A DNA stretch of 64,000 bases from Nonomuraea typhae (GTDB taxonomy: Bacteria; Actinomycetota; Actinomycetes; Streptosporangiales; Streptosporangiaceae), in assembly GCF_009760925.1 (NCBI RefSeq), contig NZ_VRLV01000014.1, forward strand, positions 232,874-296,873, written 5' to 3'. Made by a program: the position numbers and the translations under genes. Positions 55,091 through 64,000 of the stretch are shown one piece after another. Below the pieces are notes generated by a model. It was not told the origin of the DNA. It made no database searches and worked only from the letters and a program-made list of their open reading frames with translations. The stretch's first letter is position 1. Every line of letters starts with the position of its first letter.

Positions 55091-56302
55091 CTACTGAGCC
55101 GACTCGGCAGCCTTGTCCCCCGATCCGGCCTGCCCGTCGCAGAACACCTGCTTGACGAGGGCGTCGGTCAGCTTCTGGAAGTCCTTGGCCGGGCCACGCG
55201 TGGCCGAGTCCACCCAGGTCACCGACGCCGTCAAGGTCTTGCTGCCGTCGGGCGAGCCGTACATCAGCGTCCCGTAGCCGTGCGGCGGGCTACCGTTGTG
55301 CTGGTAGACGACGCCACAGCCGGGGCCGAGGTCCTGCACGAACAGCCCGAGCCCGTACTTCAGCTCCCCGCCCGGGTACGGCCTGCGCATCTCGGCCAGC
55401 AGACCGGCCGGCAGAAGCTTGCCGCCGTTCAACGCAGACATGAACGTGCGCAAGTCCTTCGTGGTAGAGATCAGATCCCCCGCACCGGCCAGCAGAGACA
55501 GGTTCTGCCGGGAGATATCGCTCACCCGGCCGTCCTGGGTGCGGTAGTAACCGCGGGCGTGCGGCCCGGGCAAGCTCGTCCTGTCGCCGGGCACCAGGGT
55601 CCCGGTCAGACCGAGCGGGCGCAGGATGCGCCGCTTCATCTCCTCGGCGTAGGAACGGCCGGTGACCTTCTCGATCAGCAACAGCGCCAGCGTGTAGGTG
55701 GTGTTGGTGTACTTCTGGCCGGTACCCGGCTCAAAGCGCGGCTTCTTCGACAACGCCAGCCGTACCAGCTCCTCCGGCGTGTAGCTGCGAAAGCGCCGGC
55801 TCACCCAGCCGTCGCCGCTGGCGGTGATCCCCGCCTCCCCCATGCCGCCGGAGTCGACGTCGCCGGTGTAGTTGAACAGGCCGCTGGTGTGCTGCAGCAG
55901 CATCCGCACGGTAATCCGCTCGTCCAAGCCGAGCCCGGGCAGATAGCCGGCCACCGAAGCATCCAGCCCGACCTTGCCCTCCGCCACCAACTGCAGCACC
56001 ACGGTGGCGGTGAACGGCTTGACGACACTACCCGTCCAGAACCGGCCGTCGACCGGCGGCCTGGCCGCCGAGCCCAGCTTGCGCACCCCAGCACTACCGG
56101 CCCACTCACCCCGCTCGTCGCTGACACGCACCTGCACGCCGAGGAAACCGGCATCGACAAACGCCTGGACGCTCTTTCGTAGTTCCGGCCGATCCCGCCC
56201 GGCGGCGAGCGCGGGTGTGGTCGTGGTGGTGACCGCGCCTGCCAGCAGGGCGGCTGCCAGCGCGGGGATCGCCACTCGCCTGAGGACTTTGCTGGTGTTC
56301 AT
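55091..56302 (-). CDS. Secreted class C beta-lactamase-like serine hydrolase
   Basis: The 403-residue protein has a signal peptide (1-34, ending TPALAAG). Catalytic motifs are SVVK near residue 91, YTN near 179 and HNG near 332. Relatives are D-Ala-D-Ala carboxypeptidases, esterases and peptidases, so beta-lactam hydrolysis should not be assumed. The intact gene is nearly identical to the pseudogene at 3533-4323 and related to the fusion at 4369-5862. It is transcribed with the X-Pro peptidase gene 23 bases upstream. Confidence 0.9.
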   Translation of the reverse strand: MNTSKVLRRVAIPALAAALLAGAVTTTTTPALAAGRDRPELRKSVQAFVDAGFLGVQVRVSDERGEWAGSAGVRKLGSAARPPVDGRFWTGSVVKPFTATVVLQLVAEGKVGLDASVAGYLPGLGLDERITVRMLLQHTSGLFNYTGDVDSGGMGEAGITASGDGWVSRRFRSYTPEELVRLALSKKPRFEPGTGQKYTNTTYTLALLLIEKVTGRSYAEEMKRRILRPLGLTGTLVPGDRTSLPGPHARGYYRTQDGRVSDISRQNLSLLAGAGDLISTTKDLRTFMSALNGGKLLPAGLLAEMRRPYPGGELKYGLGLFVQDLGPGCGVVYQHNGSPPHGYGTLMYGSPDGSKTLTASVTWVDSATRGPAKDFQKLTDALVKQVFCDGQAGSGDKAAESAQ

Positions 56303-56325
56303 AGTGTTTCGTCTTTCGTGTCGCG

Positions 56326-58209
56326 TTACTTGCCGGTAACCAGAGGCAGTGAGATCGAGGTGCCGGCCAGGTCGAGGGTGACCTTGGCGCCGGTGCCGGT
56401 TTCGGCGCCGCCGAGGGCGGGTTCGCCAAGGTCGGCGTTGGTTCCGGTCAGCACCAGGCCAAGCCGGTGCCCGGCCTTGAACTCGTAGTCCTGGGGCAGC
56501 AGCTTCCAGGTGATCCGGTACGGCCTGCCCGGCGTCAGCGGCGTCTGGCGGCTGAGCGAGCTGCGGTTCTGCGCGTCGATGACCCCCCGGGAGACGACCT
56601 GGAAGCCGGAGGTGATCGTGTTGTCGGCGGCCCTGAGGTAGCAGCTGCTGTCATCGGCGGTGCTCTGGCCGACGCAGTCCTGGCCGTCGATGAGCTTGAG
56701 GCCTTGCCCCTTGTCGGGGGCGACGCCGTGGATGCGGGTGTCGGTGCCGTAGTCGACGAGCAGGACACCGAGGTTGGCGGCCGGCTTGTCCAGCTTGACC
56801 GTGAGGCTCACCGACGGCGTGCCGGACACCCTCATCGCGTTCTTCAGCGGCGGTGTCAGGTAGGCCAGCCGGTTGGGGTTGACGGTGGCCGGGTCGGTGG
56901 CCATCGCGGTCTCGCTCTGGACGGTGTCGAGGTAGCTGCCGGTTCCCTTGGCGGGCCGGCTGCCCAGGGAGCCGTCGGCCTGCGGTCGCAGCGTTGTGGT
57001 CCGCGCCTGGCGGGCGGGCCAGTCGGCCTGGGTGATCCACCGGTCCGGGCCGAGCTGCACGTCGGCGCGGGGCCGGCGCATGATGTCGTTGGCCACGCCC
57101 ATCAGCTCGTGGTCGAACCACTGGTGCAGAGTGTCGACCCACACCTGGCGGCGGGCCCAGAACGGGTCAAGATGCCCGTACTGGGTCACCCACGTCTTGC
57201 GCTGCACGTCGCGGGGCAGCTTGGCCCACCACTGCGAGAACTGGTTGCCCATCACGTTGCGGTCCTGCATGCCGACCACGGCGAAGACGCTGGCGCGCAC
57301 GTTGCCCGCGTTCGAGACCGGGCCGGTCCGGTAGTTGAGCTCGTCCCAGTAGGCGTTGTAGTTGCCGGTGGCGTCATCGGAGCCGGCGTTCATGCGCTGG
57401 TGCACCGCCGCGCATTTGGCATCCGGGTCCTCATCGATCATCTGGGCCAGCCATTGCTGGCCGTTCTTGAAGTCGGTGAGGGTGCCGTTGGCGCGCCACA
57501 TGTCGTACCAGCTGCTCGGCCCGGCGAGCGGCACGATCGTCTCCAGCCCCTGAACCCCGGTGCCGGCGACGCCGATGGCCAGCCCGCCCTCGTAGGAGTG
57601 GCCGATCATCCCGGTGCGCCCGGTGGTCCAGGAGGCTTTCACCGGTTCGCCCTGGTCGTCGTAGGCGATCGCCCTGCCGTTCAGCCAGTCGACGACCGCC
57701 TTGCCGCCCAGCACGTCGGACGGCCCGCCGCCGGTCGGGCAGCCCTCCGACAGCCGGGTGCCGGCCATGTCGACGGACACGTACGCGTACCCGCGCGGCA
57801 CGAAGTAGTTGTCGTAGAACAGCGGGAACTTCGTCAGGTTGCCGTTGGCGTCGTACGTCTTGTGGTCCAGCTGGAAGCCGACGCCCGGTTTGTCGAAGTA
57901 CGGGCTCTGGTGCATGATCACCGGAACCTTGAGCCCGGGGCCGGACTCCTTCGGCCGGATGATGTCCACCCGGATCAGGTCCTTCTTGCCGTCGCCGTCG
58001 CTGTCGAGCGGCGACTGCACCCGCACGTGCTCACGGACGGCGTCGGCATAAGAGAAGACCGGCTGGGTGACCCCACCTGAGACGGTGATCCCCGGCTTGG
58101 CCGCCGCGGAGCCGGCGGAGGCGGAGGAGGCGGCGGGAGCCCCCGCGACCACGATCGCGGCCGCGAGGGAGACGGCGGCGAGGAGGCCCCGCCGTTGGAC
58201 GAGCGACAT
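56326..58209 (-). CDS. Secreted X-Pro dipeptidyl-peptidase/CocE-type hydrolase
   Basis: The ATG at 58209 has AAAGGA upstream; the ATG at 58215 is too close to it. The 627-residue product has a signal peptide (to about 28, APAASSAS), an alpha/beta-hydrolase domain with the nucleophile in MIGHSYEGGLA near 208 and a His in QYGHLDPFW, and a C-terminal jelly-roll domain (PYRITWKLLPQDYEFKAGHR). Members cleave X-Pro dipeptides or esters outside the cell. It stands between two genes whose homologues are fused at 4369-5862. Confidence 0.9.
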   Translation of the reverse strand: MSLVQRRGLLAAVSLAAAIVVAGAPAASSASAGSAAAKPGITVSGGVTQPVFSYADAVREHVRVQSPLDSDGDGKKDLIRVDIIRPKESGPGLKVPVIMHQSPYFDKPGVGFQLDHKTYDANGNLTKFPLFYDNYFVPRGYAYVSVDMAGTRLSEGCPTGGGPSDVLGGKAVVDWLNGRAIAYDDQGEPVKASWTTGRTGMIGHSYEGGLAIGVAGTGVQGLETIVPLAGPSSWYDMWRANGTLTDFKNGQQWLAQMIDEDPDAKCAAVHQRMNAGSDDATGNYNAYWDELNYRTGPVSNAGNVRASVFAVVGMQDRNVMGNQFSQWWAKLPRDVQRKTWVTQYGHLDPFWARRQVWVDTLHQWFDHELMGVANDIMRRPRADVQLGPDRWITQADWPARQARTTTLRPQADGSLGSRPAKGTGSYLDTVQSETAMATDPATVNPNRLAYLTPPLKNAMRVSGTPSVSLTVKLDKPAANLGVLLVDYGTDTRIHGVAPDKGQGLKLIDGQDCVGQSTADDSSCYLRAADNTITSGFQVVSRGVIDAQNRSSLSRQTPLTPGRPYRITWKLLPQDYEFKAGHRLGLVLTGTNADLGEPALGGAETGTGAKVTLDLAGTSISLPLVTGK

Positions 58210-58253
58210 ATGCATCCTTTGCGTATTTCGTAACGGTCCGGGCCGACGTGCTG

Positions 58254-58661
58254 TCAGGCAGCGTCGAGAGCTTCGGTGATCTTGCGGATCATGTCGGCCA
58301 GGGTGGGGCTGGGCTCGCCCTTGCCGGCCTGAGCGGCGGCTTCGACGGCGACCAGGACGATGGTGCGGAAGTTGCCAGCCTCGGCCGGGTCCTGCTGCTT
58401 GAGCAGGTTCATGGCGGAGGCCAGGGCGGGCAGCACGTGGTCGGCGATCGCGGCCACCGACTTACCCTCCAAGTTGACGTCCCTGGTCTTTTCGGCGAGC
58501 ACGTGCCCGACCGGGCCGGTCGCGGAATACAGCGACAGCGAGCCCGCAGTGGCCGCCTTGTGCGGCGAACCCGCGACATCGGCGGCGGCCAGCAACGTGA
58601 CGGCACCGTAGGCGGCAGTGCGCAGGGTGGCCTTGTCCTGGGCGGTGAGGGTGAGAGACAT
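58254..58661 (-). CDS. Small helical protein, free form of the fused domain
   Basis: AAGGAG lies nine bases before the ATG. The 135-residue product begins MSLTLTAQDKATLRTAAYGA and ends ALDAA. It closely matches residues 1-135 of the fusion at 4369-5862. It appears all-helical, with no signal peptide or catalytic motif. It is the first gene of a probable operon with the X-Pro peptidase and the serine hydrolase. I do not recognise a named family. Confidence 0.8.
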   Translation of the reverse strand: MSLTLTAQDKATLRTAAYGAVTLLAAADVAGSPHKAATAGSLSLYSATGPVGHVLAEKTRDVNLEGKSVAAIADHVLPALASAMNLLKQQDPAEAGNFRTIVLVAVEAAAQAGKGEPSPTLADMIRKITEALDAA

Positions 58662-58699
58662 GACGGTGTACTCCTTGGAATCTGTTGAGAGATGCGGTC

Positions 58700-58765
58700 T
58701 TGCTGGTGCTGCAGAGCTTCCTTGCTGGTGCTGCAGAGCTTCCTTGCTGGTGCTGCAGAGCTTCG
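58700..58765. repeat. Three tandem copies of a 22-bp unit
   Basis: The unit beginning TTGCTGGTGCTGCAGAG occurs three times without spacing; only the final base of the last copy differs. It lies in the leader region 39-104 bases before the small helical gene and includes a CTGCAG palindrome in each unit. Confidence 0.9.
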
Positions 58766-58796
58766 CCAACCGCGCTGATACCGGGCCGCGATCGTC

Positions 58797-58818
58797 CTGA
58801 TGCGGCTGCTGACACCAG
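58797..58818 (-). promoter_or_regulatory. 22-bp motif shared with the paralogous locus
   Basis: This is the second copy of the element at 5952-5973 (20 of 22 identical), 136 bases before the ATG of the small helical gene. The surrounding bases are much less alike, so the element has been kept selectively. Confidence 0.45.
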
Positions 58819-58831
58819 TACGCGATCGGCT

Positions 58832-60313
58832 TCAGTGAGCGGCGCCGACCGGGGTCTGCCGCTGAGGCGAGGCGGCGGCGTGGGCGCCGCTCTTGCGTCC
58901 GCGCAGCAGGAGCAGCGCGAGTACGGCGGCGCCGAGCACCCCGGCGGCGGCGGCCAGGAAGGCCGAGGACATGGCCGCGTCAAATGCCTGGCGGGCGGCG
59001 TCGGCCAGGGACGGGTCGGCCACGGCGGCGGCCACCGACCGGCGGGCCTCCTGCGATGCGGTGGCCGGCATGGCCGCGGTGTAGCTGCTGGTGGCCAGGC
59101 TGCCCAGGATGGCCACGCCGAGCGCGGCGCCGGCCTGCTGGATGGTGTCGTTCAACGCCGAACCGACACCGGCCTGCTCGGTCGGGATCGCGCCCATCAG
59201 CGCGGCGATCGCCGACGGCCCGGCCAGGCCGCCACCGGCGCCCAGCACGACCTGGGCGATGGCCAGCACCACGAAGCTGTCGGAGGAGGAGAAGCTCAGC
59301 AGGGCCAGCCCGGCGGCCATCACGATCATGCCCAGCACCGCGATGGCGCGGTTGCCGAGCTTGCTGCCCAGACCGGCACCCACGCCGTTGAAGACCACCG
59401 AGGCGATGAACATCGGGATGAAGGCCAGACCGGCCTGGGTGGGCGTGTAGCCGAGGACGAACTGCATGTACTGGGTCAGCACCAGCAACAGGCCGCCGTT
59501 GCCGACCTGGACCAGCGTCAGCGACAGGCTGCCGCCGGCGAAGTCGCGGTCGCGAAACAGCTTCAGCGGCACCATCGGGTGCTCGGTGCGCAGCTCCCAG
59601 CCGATGAACGCGCCGAGGGCGACGACGGTGATGGCCAGCGGAACCCAGGCGATCCCGTGCGCCAGCTCGTTGATCGTCCACACCAGGGCGGTCATGCCGA
59701 TCATGGACAGTACGGCGCCGAGCGGGTCGGGCCGGGTCGCGGGCCCCTTGGACTCGGGCATCAGCGTCAGCGCGGCCGCGATGGCCACGACGGCGATGGG
59801 GACGTTGATCCAGAAGACCGCCTCCCAGCCGAGGGAGGCGATCAGCGCGCCGCCGAGGACGGGGCCGCCGACCAGGCCGAGCACGGCGAAGGCGGCGCCG
59901 GCGGCCATCGCCTTACGCCGTTCGGCCTCGTCCGGGAAGACGACGATCAGCAGCGACAGGGTGGAGGGCATGATCAGCGAGCCGCCGACGCCCATCGCCA
60001 CCCGGGCGGCGATCAGCTGGCCCGGGTCGGTGGCGAGCGTGGCCACCGCCGAGGCGGCGCCGAACAGCACCAGGCCGACGACCATGACCTTCCGCCTGCC
60101 GTACCGGTCGGACAGCGATCCGGCGGTGAGCAGCAGACCGGCGAAGACCAGCATGTAGGACTCCAGAATCCACTGGATGTCCTTGGCGGTGGCGCCCAGA
60201 TCGGCGGCCAGGGCGGGCACCGCGACCGTGAGCGCCATGTTGTCGATGACCAGCACCAGCGTGCTCAGACAGAGCACGATCAGGATCAGCCACCGACGAG
60301 GATGCGGTTGCAT
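58832..60313 (-). CDS. MFS multidrug exporter, 14-helix DHA2 type
   Basis: The ATG at 60313, nine bases after GGAAG, gives 493 residues. Fourteen hydrophobic segments can be counted. Signature stretches are ESYMLVFAGLLLTAGSLSDR then YGRRK between helices 2 and 3 and GLVGGPVLGGAL for the DHA motif in helix 5. It presumably expels drugs or a metabolite using the proton gradient. It precedes no obvious regulator; a VOC-type protein gene lies 80 bases upstream on the same strand. Confidence 0.9.
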   Translation of the reverse strand: MQPHPRRWLILIVLCLSTLVLVIDNMALTVAVPALAADLGATAKDIQWILESYMLVFAGLLLTAGSLSDRYGRRKVMVVGLVLFGAASAVATLATDPGQLIAARVAMGVGGSLIMPSTLSLLIVVFPDEAERRKAMAAGAAFAVLGLVGGPVLGGALIASLGWEAVFWINVPIAVVAIAAALTLMPESKGPATRPDPLGAVLSMIGMTALVWTINELAHGIAWVPLAITVVALGAFIGWELRTEHPMVPLKLFRDRDFAGGSLSLTLVQVGNGGLLLVLTQYMQFVLGYTPTQAGLAFIPMFIASVVFNGVGAGLGSKLGNRAIAVLGMIVMAAGLALLSFSSSDSFVVLAIAQVVLGAGGGLAGPSAIAALMGAIPTEQAGVGSALNDTIQQAGAALGVAILGSLATSSYTAAMPATASQEARRSVAAAVADPSLADAARQAFDAAMSSAFLAAAAGVLGAAVLALLLLRGRKSGAHAAASPQRQTPVGAAH

Positions 60314-60392
60314 ACTTCTTGCTTCCATTCGTGTACGGAAAGTGATCGATCATGGGTGGCGCCGTTCAAGGGCCATCCCAAAGGGGGGTGGA

Positions 60393-60767
60393 TCAGGCGC
60401 CGCTGGGCGGGATCCATTCGGTCAGTTCGACGACGATGCCGTTGGGGTCGGTCAGTCGCATCAGCCGCTCACCCGACGGATCGCACCGCAACCGCGTGGT
60501 GATGGGTGCGCCCTCGGCGTGCAGGCGCTCGGACTCCTTGGCCAGATCGGTGACCGCGAAAGCCACCACCGGCTGAGCCCCCGACTGCCACGGCAGTTCG
60601 AGGTCTCGCCGGCGCAACAGGATGTCGGCGGCCCCGTCGTCACGGCTCAACCAGGTGAAATCCGGCGTGTCGAGCACCTCGCGGAAACCCAGATGGGCGC
60701 TGAAGAACCGGCGGGAGCCCGCCGGATCATCGACCGTGAAGACAACGGTTGAGGTGATGATGTTCAT
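60393..60767 (-). CDS. VOC family protein, bleomycin-resistance-like
   Basis: The ATG at 60767 gives 124 residues, starting MNIITSTVVFTVDDPAGSRR and ending with LTDPNGIVVELTEW, where the Glu is the expected metal ligand of the fold. It is probably co-transcribed with the exporter gene downstream. The pairing of a binding protein with an exporter suggests detoxification, though this is inferred only. The longer frame to 60872 lacks a ribosome site. Confidence 0.83.
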   Translation of the reverse strand: MNIITSTVVFTVDDPAGSRRFFSAHLGFREVLDTPDFTWLSRDDGAADILLRRRDLELPWQSGAQPVVAFAVTDLAKESERLHAEGAPITTRLRCDPSGERLMRLTDPNGIVVELTEWIPPSGA

Positions 60768-61000
60768 GGATGTGCTCGTGTGTGGCCGTTTGTCACGCTT
60801 ACCCCTCCGATGCGGTGATTCGTCCTTGATCAAGGGTGTCGGAACGACACAATCGGAACAACGGCAAAGCACACAACGAAGCGTTAACCCAGCGGTTCAC
60901 GATCGGGGGCAAGGCCGAGACCCGGACGCTCCGGCGATCGCGTGACTCGCCCTGCGCGGCGCACAGTCCGTTGCGTTACTACCCGCCGCCGCACCGCCCC

Positions 61001-61360
61001 TTAGGCGGAGGGGCCGGTCGCGTGTTCTTCGGCGCGGGCGCGCAGGATCCGCGGGCCTGCGCCGGCTATGTCGTAGGCGGCGCGTTCGTGGTCGCGTTCG
61101 CCGCGGCGGGCCTCGCACGGTCCCCAGTGGTCGGGGCGCCGGTGGAGGGTCTGGTCGACGGCGTCGCGGATGCGCCCGTGATAGCGGGCCCATGCGGCCA
61201 GGTCGTACGGATCGTGCAATGGAGCCGGAGCTCCGCGGGCATCGCGAGGGCCGAGCGTCCAGCCATGCAGGGCGCGATCGCCGGCGCGGACGACTGCTGC
61301 GGTCCAGCGGCGGCCGAGATCGATGCCCAAGACGGCCGGTCCGGCCGGGGGATTGATCAT
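61001..61360 (-). CDS. RNase H/RuvC-fold-like hypothetical protein
   Basis: The 119-residue product starts with GPAVLGIDLGRRWTAAVVRA, a strand-turn with an acidic residue as in RNase H-fold nucleases. A helical part follows (YHGRIRDAVDQTLHRRPDHW). It is shorter than RuvC enzymes (150 or more) and the later acidic residues are not evident, so it may be truncated. Its start overlaps the decayed transposase end. A mobile-element origin is possible. Confidence 0.5.
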   Translation of the reverse strand: MINPPAGPAVLGIDLGRRWTAAVVRAGDRALHGWTLGPRDARGAPAPLHDPYDLAAWARYHGRIRDAVDQTLHRRPDHWGPCEARRGERDHERAAYDIAGAGPRILRARAEEHATGPSA

Positions 61361-61589
61361 CTGTTCCGTCCGGGGAACTCATCGGAGGGAAGTGCGTCGT
61401 CGGCGTGGCCGCTTGGCCGTTCGCGCAGGCGCAGCGCGAACGAGGCGTCGGGGTGAGGGCCGATCGCCGTCCGGACTTCGCTGTAGGGCCGCTCATCCAT
61501 GCCTGCCCGGCGGGGTACGGCGAGGCCGTCGTCCATCAGCCGTTCGGCGACGTGCTGTGGTGGAAAGCTGGCCGGATCGAACTCCTTCG

Positions 61590-62460
61590 GTCCATCAGGT
61601 CTTCGTCGATTAAGACGATGAGGAGGGCGGTGTCGTTGTGCCCGACCACGCTGGTCAGCGCAAGAATGCGGATCAGCACGCGGATGATGACGCCAGCCCG
61701 GGTACGGCCGCCGTGGCGTTCCAGGTCCAGCTGGCCCTTGAAGGTCTCGTTGATCGACTCGATGGTCTGGCGCAGCGGTTTGAATAGCGCCGCGCCGCTC
61801 GGGCTCCCCCGGGCGAGCCAGGCGCAGCAGATGCAGTTCACGCTCGGTGAGCTTGGCTTCGAAGACGCGACCGTAGTCCTGCCGGTCGGCGATGATCGTC
61901 TGATGCGGACGGGCGGCCACGACGTCGGGTGCGGCCTGCAGCATGCCGATCAATACCTCGCGCTCATCGGCCTTGGCACCGCTCAGGGCGAACAGCACCG
62001 GCAGCCCGCCCGGCGTGCACAACAGGTGCAGCCGAAGCCCCCAGAAGTACCGGGAGTGGGAGGCGCAGCAGCCGTACACGGCGAGGTGTCGGCGCCCAGC
62101 ATCCGGATCATGTACCTGACCAGGCCACAGGCATTGCGCAGCCGCCGGTTGTAGCCCGGCTGCCCGGGCAGATGCGGGAACATCGCGCCCAGCTCGGCAC
62201 GCGCGTACCGCAGCCGGCGCCGCTCAGAGATGAAGCCCGGCAGCGCCGACAACACCGTCGGCGTCACCAGCTCGGCATCACCGAGCCTCGGCGCGATACC
62301 GACCTCAGCCCGCCACGGAGCCAACCCCGGCTGGGCCTTCAACACATCATCGATCCGCACGTACAGTGCGGTAGCGAGGGTGTCTAGCTCTTTCGTCACA
62401 CATCGAGCCTGGGCACCCTCGCCCTAACTTCGCAGCTACGCCTTGGCATCAATCATCTAG
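61590..62460 (-). mobile_element. Decayed IS982-type element
   Basis: The transposase remnant (61590-62399) begins MTKELDTLATALYVRIDDVL and matches the intact copy at 43540-44454. It lost about 30 residues around the first catalytic Asp and carries a stop or shift near 61790. A right inverted repeat at 62441-62460 (CCTTGGCATCAATCATCTAG) is preserved, while the left one is not found. Confidence 0.82.
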
Positions 62461-62490
62461 CCCGCGAGGTCTGAGGTAGGCGCGCGGGGC

Positions 62491-62781
62491 ATGAGAGCGC
62501 TGACCGGCATCTGGATCGAACAAGCCGCCTGCCTGGACGTGGATCCGGAGGGGTTCTTCCCCATCTCCCCCAACGGTCAGGGTACGGCCGAGACCGAACG
62601 GGCTAAGGCGGTGTGCGGCGGATGCCCGGCGCGCGAGCCCTGCCTGACCTTCGCCCTGCACACCGGCCAAGCACACGGGGTGTGGGGCGGCACCGACCCC
62701 GCGCAACGCAGGACGATCACGCTCCGCCAGGCCCGGAGGCGCCGCACCGCCCCGTCCACCCCACGCCGCCCCGGACGCTGA
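62491..62781 (+). CDS. WhiB-family iron-sulphur regulator
   Basis: The 96-residue protein has the four cluster cysteines (AACLDVD, VCGGC, EPCL) and the G-W-G turn GVWGGTDPAQRR, followed by a basic C terminus (ARRRRTAP) for DNA contact. WhiB proteins carry a [4Fe-4S] cluster, bind the main sigma factor and control development or stress genes. The gene stands alone after the decayed IS982 element. A WhiB like this is often found on actinobacterial mobile DNA. Confidence 0.9.
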   Translation: MRALTGIWIEQAACLDVDPEGFFPISPNGQGTAETERAKAVCGGCPAREPCLTFALHTGQAHGVWGGTDPAQRRTITLRQARRRRTAPSTPRRPGR

Positions 62782-62942
62782 CGATCGCCACCACCGCGCT
62801 CAAGGGCCAGGGACAAGATGTCGCGGTCACAGAAGCGGTATGCGCCGCGGGCCGGCATCCCCTCCAGCACGTTACCTGGCTGTACCCCTGAGTAACTTAT
62901 CTGGAGGAGGACTCGGTGGGGTGAGCTGCTCCTTCAGCATCA

Positions 62943-63455
62943 CTACCAGTAGGTCACGTTCCACCCCTGCGAGGGAGTGGTGACGCAGGTTCCGGGCGAC
63001 ACGTTTGCCCCCTCCACAGCGAAAGCGGGACTCAGGCAACGGTTGCTGCCCGTGCTGGTGTTGAGAATGGCGAAGTTCTGGTGCGTCCAATATTGGATGC
63101 GATGGTCAATGCAGCGCTGCAACTCGGCCACATGGACGCCGGTAGTTGTGGTTACGGCAGCCAGGCAGTAGCTGCTTTGGAGGTGGATGAGCCACCCGCC
63201 GTTCCACCAGCCCCACCTCTGGCCGGGGTCGCCGCTGTGGCAACGGCCCAGGTAGACGCTCCGACCGAGGGCGCCGGTGGTGTCCAGGCACAACCCCAGG
63301 TCTTGATGATTGGCGATCTTGAATGGTCCGGGAGTACCAGGGGGATACCCGGCGCCGGAACCTTCACTGCGTAGACTCGCTGATGCGCTTGCCACGCCGC
63401 TGAGGAGAAGCAGGGGCGCTGCCAGGACGGTGGCTGCCAGCCGGAGCCGGAACAT
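62943..63455 (-). CDS. Secreted ricin-type lectin-like protein
   Basis: AAGGGA lies six bases before the ATG. The 170-residue product has a signal peptide (1-27, ending ASASAS). The mature beta-trefoil domain is shown by LGLCLDTTGALGRSVYLGRC, GQRWGWW, SYCLAAVTTTTG and SNRCLSPAFAVEG. It resembles the protein at 35100-35606 in plan but not closely in sequence. Such domains bind cell-surface or polymer sugars. Confidence 0.82.
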   Translation of the reverse strand: MFRLRLAATVLAAPLLLLSGVASASASLRSEGSGAGYPPGTPGPFKIANHQDLGLCLDTTGALGRSVYLGRCHSGDPGQRWGWWNGGWLIHLQSSYCLAAVTTTTGVHVAELQRCIDHRIQYWTHQNFAILNTSTGSNRCLSPAFAVEGANVSPGTCVTTPSQGWNVTYW

Positions 63456-63643
63456 CGCTGATCCCTTCGACGAGGAGGCCCGGATTGGACTGCTTGCGTC
63501 GTGCTCACGAGGCGGCCGTTGTTCAGTGCTCAGCCAATGACAGAATGCATGCCCTAGCGAAGTTTGTCGTTAGGTCTGCGTGCACGGGCAGTTGATACTG
63601 GTGAGCTCGCCATCGGGGCCTGTCCAGCGTCCGTGGCCTCGGC

Positions 63644-63850
63644 TCACCCCGCTCGCCGTCGGACGGCAGCAAGTCCGAGCCGGGCATCGCGACCGCCCAG
63701 CCACCGGCGACCGGGGGCCAGGTCGGTGAGGATCTCCCCGGCCAGGCGCAGATAGTCCTTCGCCGTACGGCGGGCGCCACCCACCCGAGATGTTTCATAA
63801 GCCCGTTTCAGCAGATCGGTCGCTTGCACCGACGCATGAAACACCGAACC
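63644..63850 (-). pseudogene. C-terminal fragment of a helical protein
   Basis: The frame reads FHASVQATDLLKRAYETSRV, GGARRTAKDYLRLAGEIL and ends RRRAG. Composition is natural, but upstream of 63850 the frame loses coherence. The family is unknown. The last 150 bases of the window show no further gene. Confidence 0.4.
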
Positions 63851-64000
63851 TGCAGCTCGGGCCCGGCTGCGGCTGTCGATTTCCGAAGTCGTCTGCACTG
63901 ATGTCTGAACTCCCCTGCACAGGGTCGTTCCTCGGTGGGCTTCGAGGCGTTCTGACGAGTGCTCGCCAGGGATGCGCGATGGGCGCTGCAATCGGCAGGC

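Noticed and set aside
55091..56302. True beta-lactamase resistance gene
   Set aside because: The motifs define a broad serine-hydrolase family; nothing shows beta-lactam hydrolysis.
58685..60502. 605-codon plus-strand open frame
   Set aside because: Antisense shadow of the MFS exporter, very rich in Gly, His and Gln.
1..64000. CRISPR array, tRNA or rRNA genes
   Set aside because: No regularly spaced repeat-spacer pattern, cloverleaf with a typical T-loop, or conserved rRNA segment was seen by reading; a covariance search would be decisive.

Overview
The window is GC-rich, codes densely on both strands and carries AfsR/SARP regulators, a WhiB protein, secreted lectins and decayed insertion sequences. 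This points to a filamentous actinomycete. The gene mix resembles Streptosporangiales such as Nonomuraea, but that assignment is an inference from style and not from a marker gene.

Positions 1-12160 hold the end of an NB-ARC regulator, a VOC/flavoprotein pair, a serine-hydrolase locus (one pseudogene and one gene fusion) and two large STAND regulators, one XRE-type and one AfsR-type. Positions 12231-21995 are the centre of interest: a compact RiPP (ribosomally made, post-translationally modified peptide) locus. A 47-residue precursor at 21749-21892 has a 22-residue core with six Cys, six Ser and two Thr. It is followed on the minus strand by eight genes that almost all overlap: YcaO cyclodehydratase, ThiF-like partner, an RRE/ThiF/nitroreductase fusion, a second nitroreductase, an ABC exporter, an MNIO (DUF692) iron oxidase, its small partner and an FAD protein. 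Three 11-bp-spaced direct repeats beside a -10-like box precede the precursor, the layout of a SARP binding site, and a SARP gene lies at the far end of the locus. YcaO enzymes make azolines, nitroreductase-fold enzymes oxidise them to azoles, and MNIO enzymes rearrange Cys oxidatively. The predicted product is therefore a polyazole peptide with an additional MNIO modification.

Positions 22000-36000 are a decayed zone. It holds a broken CHAT gene, fragments of at least four transposase types, and several small secreted proteins, some intact and some broken. Positions 36050-42967 carry two large STAND NTPases in a row, one ending in WD40 repeats and one in eight exact-register TPR repeats. An IS982-type element (43506-44516) clips the end of a GntR/TetR hybrid regulator. 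More fragments follow, then a GlxA-type regulator, two secreted proteins sharing a C-terminal module, and a tandem pair of LysR genes.

Positions 55091-58818 are a paralogous copy of the 3.5-6 kb serine-hydrolase locus, with an X-Pro peptidase between the two homologous genes. The window ends with an MFS exporter, a VOC protein, a decayed IS982 copy, a WhiB protein and a secreted ricin-type lectin. I saw no rRNA, tRNA or CRISPR array.
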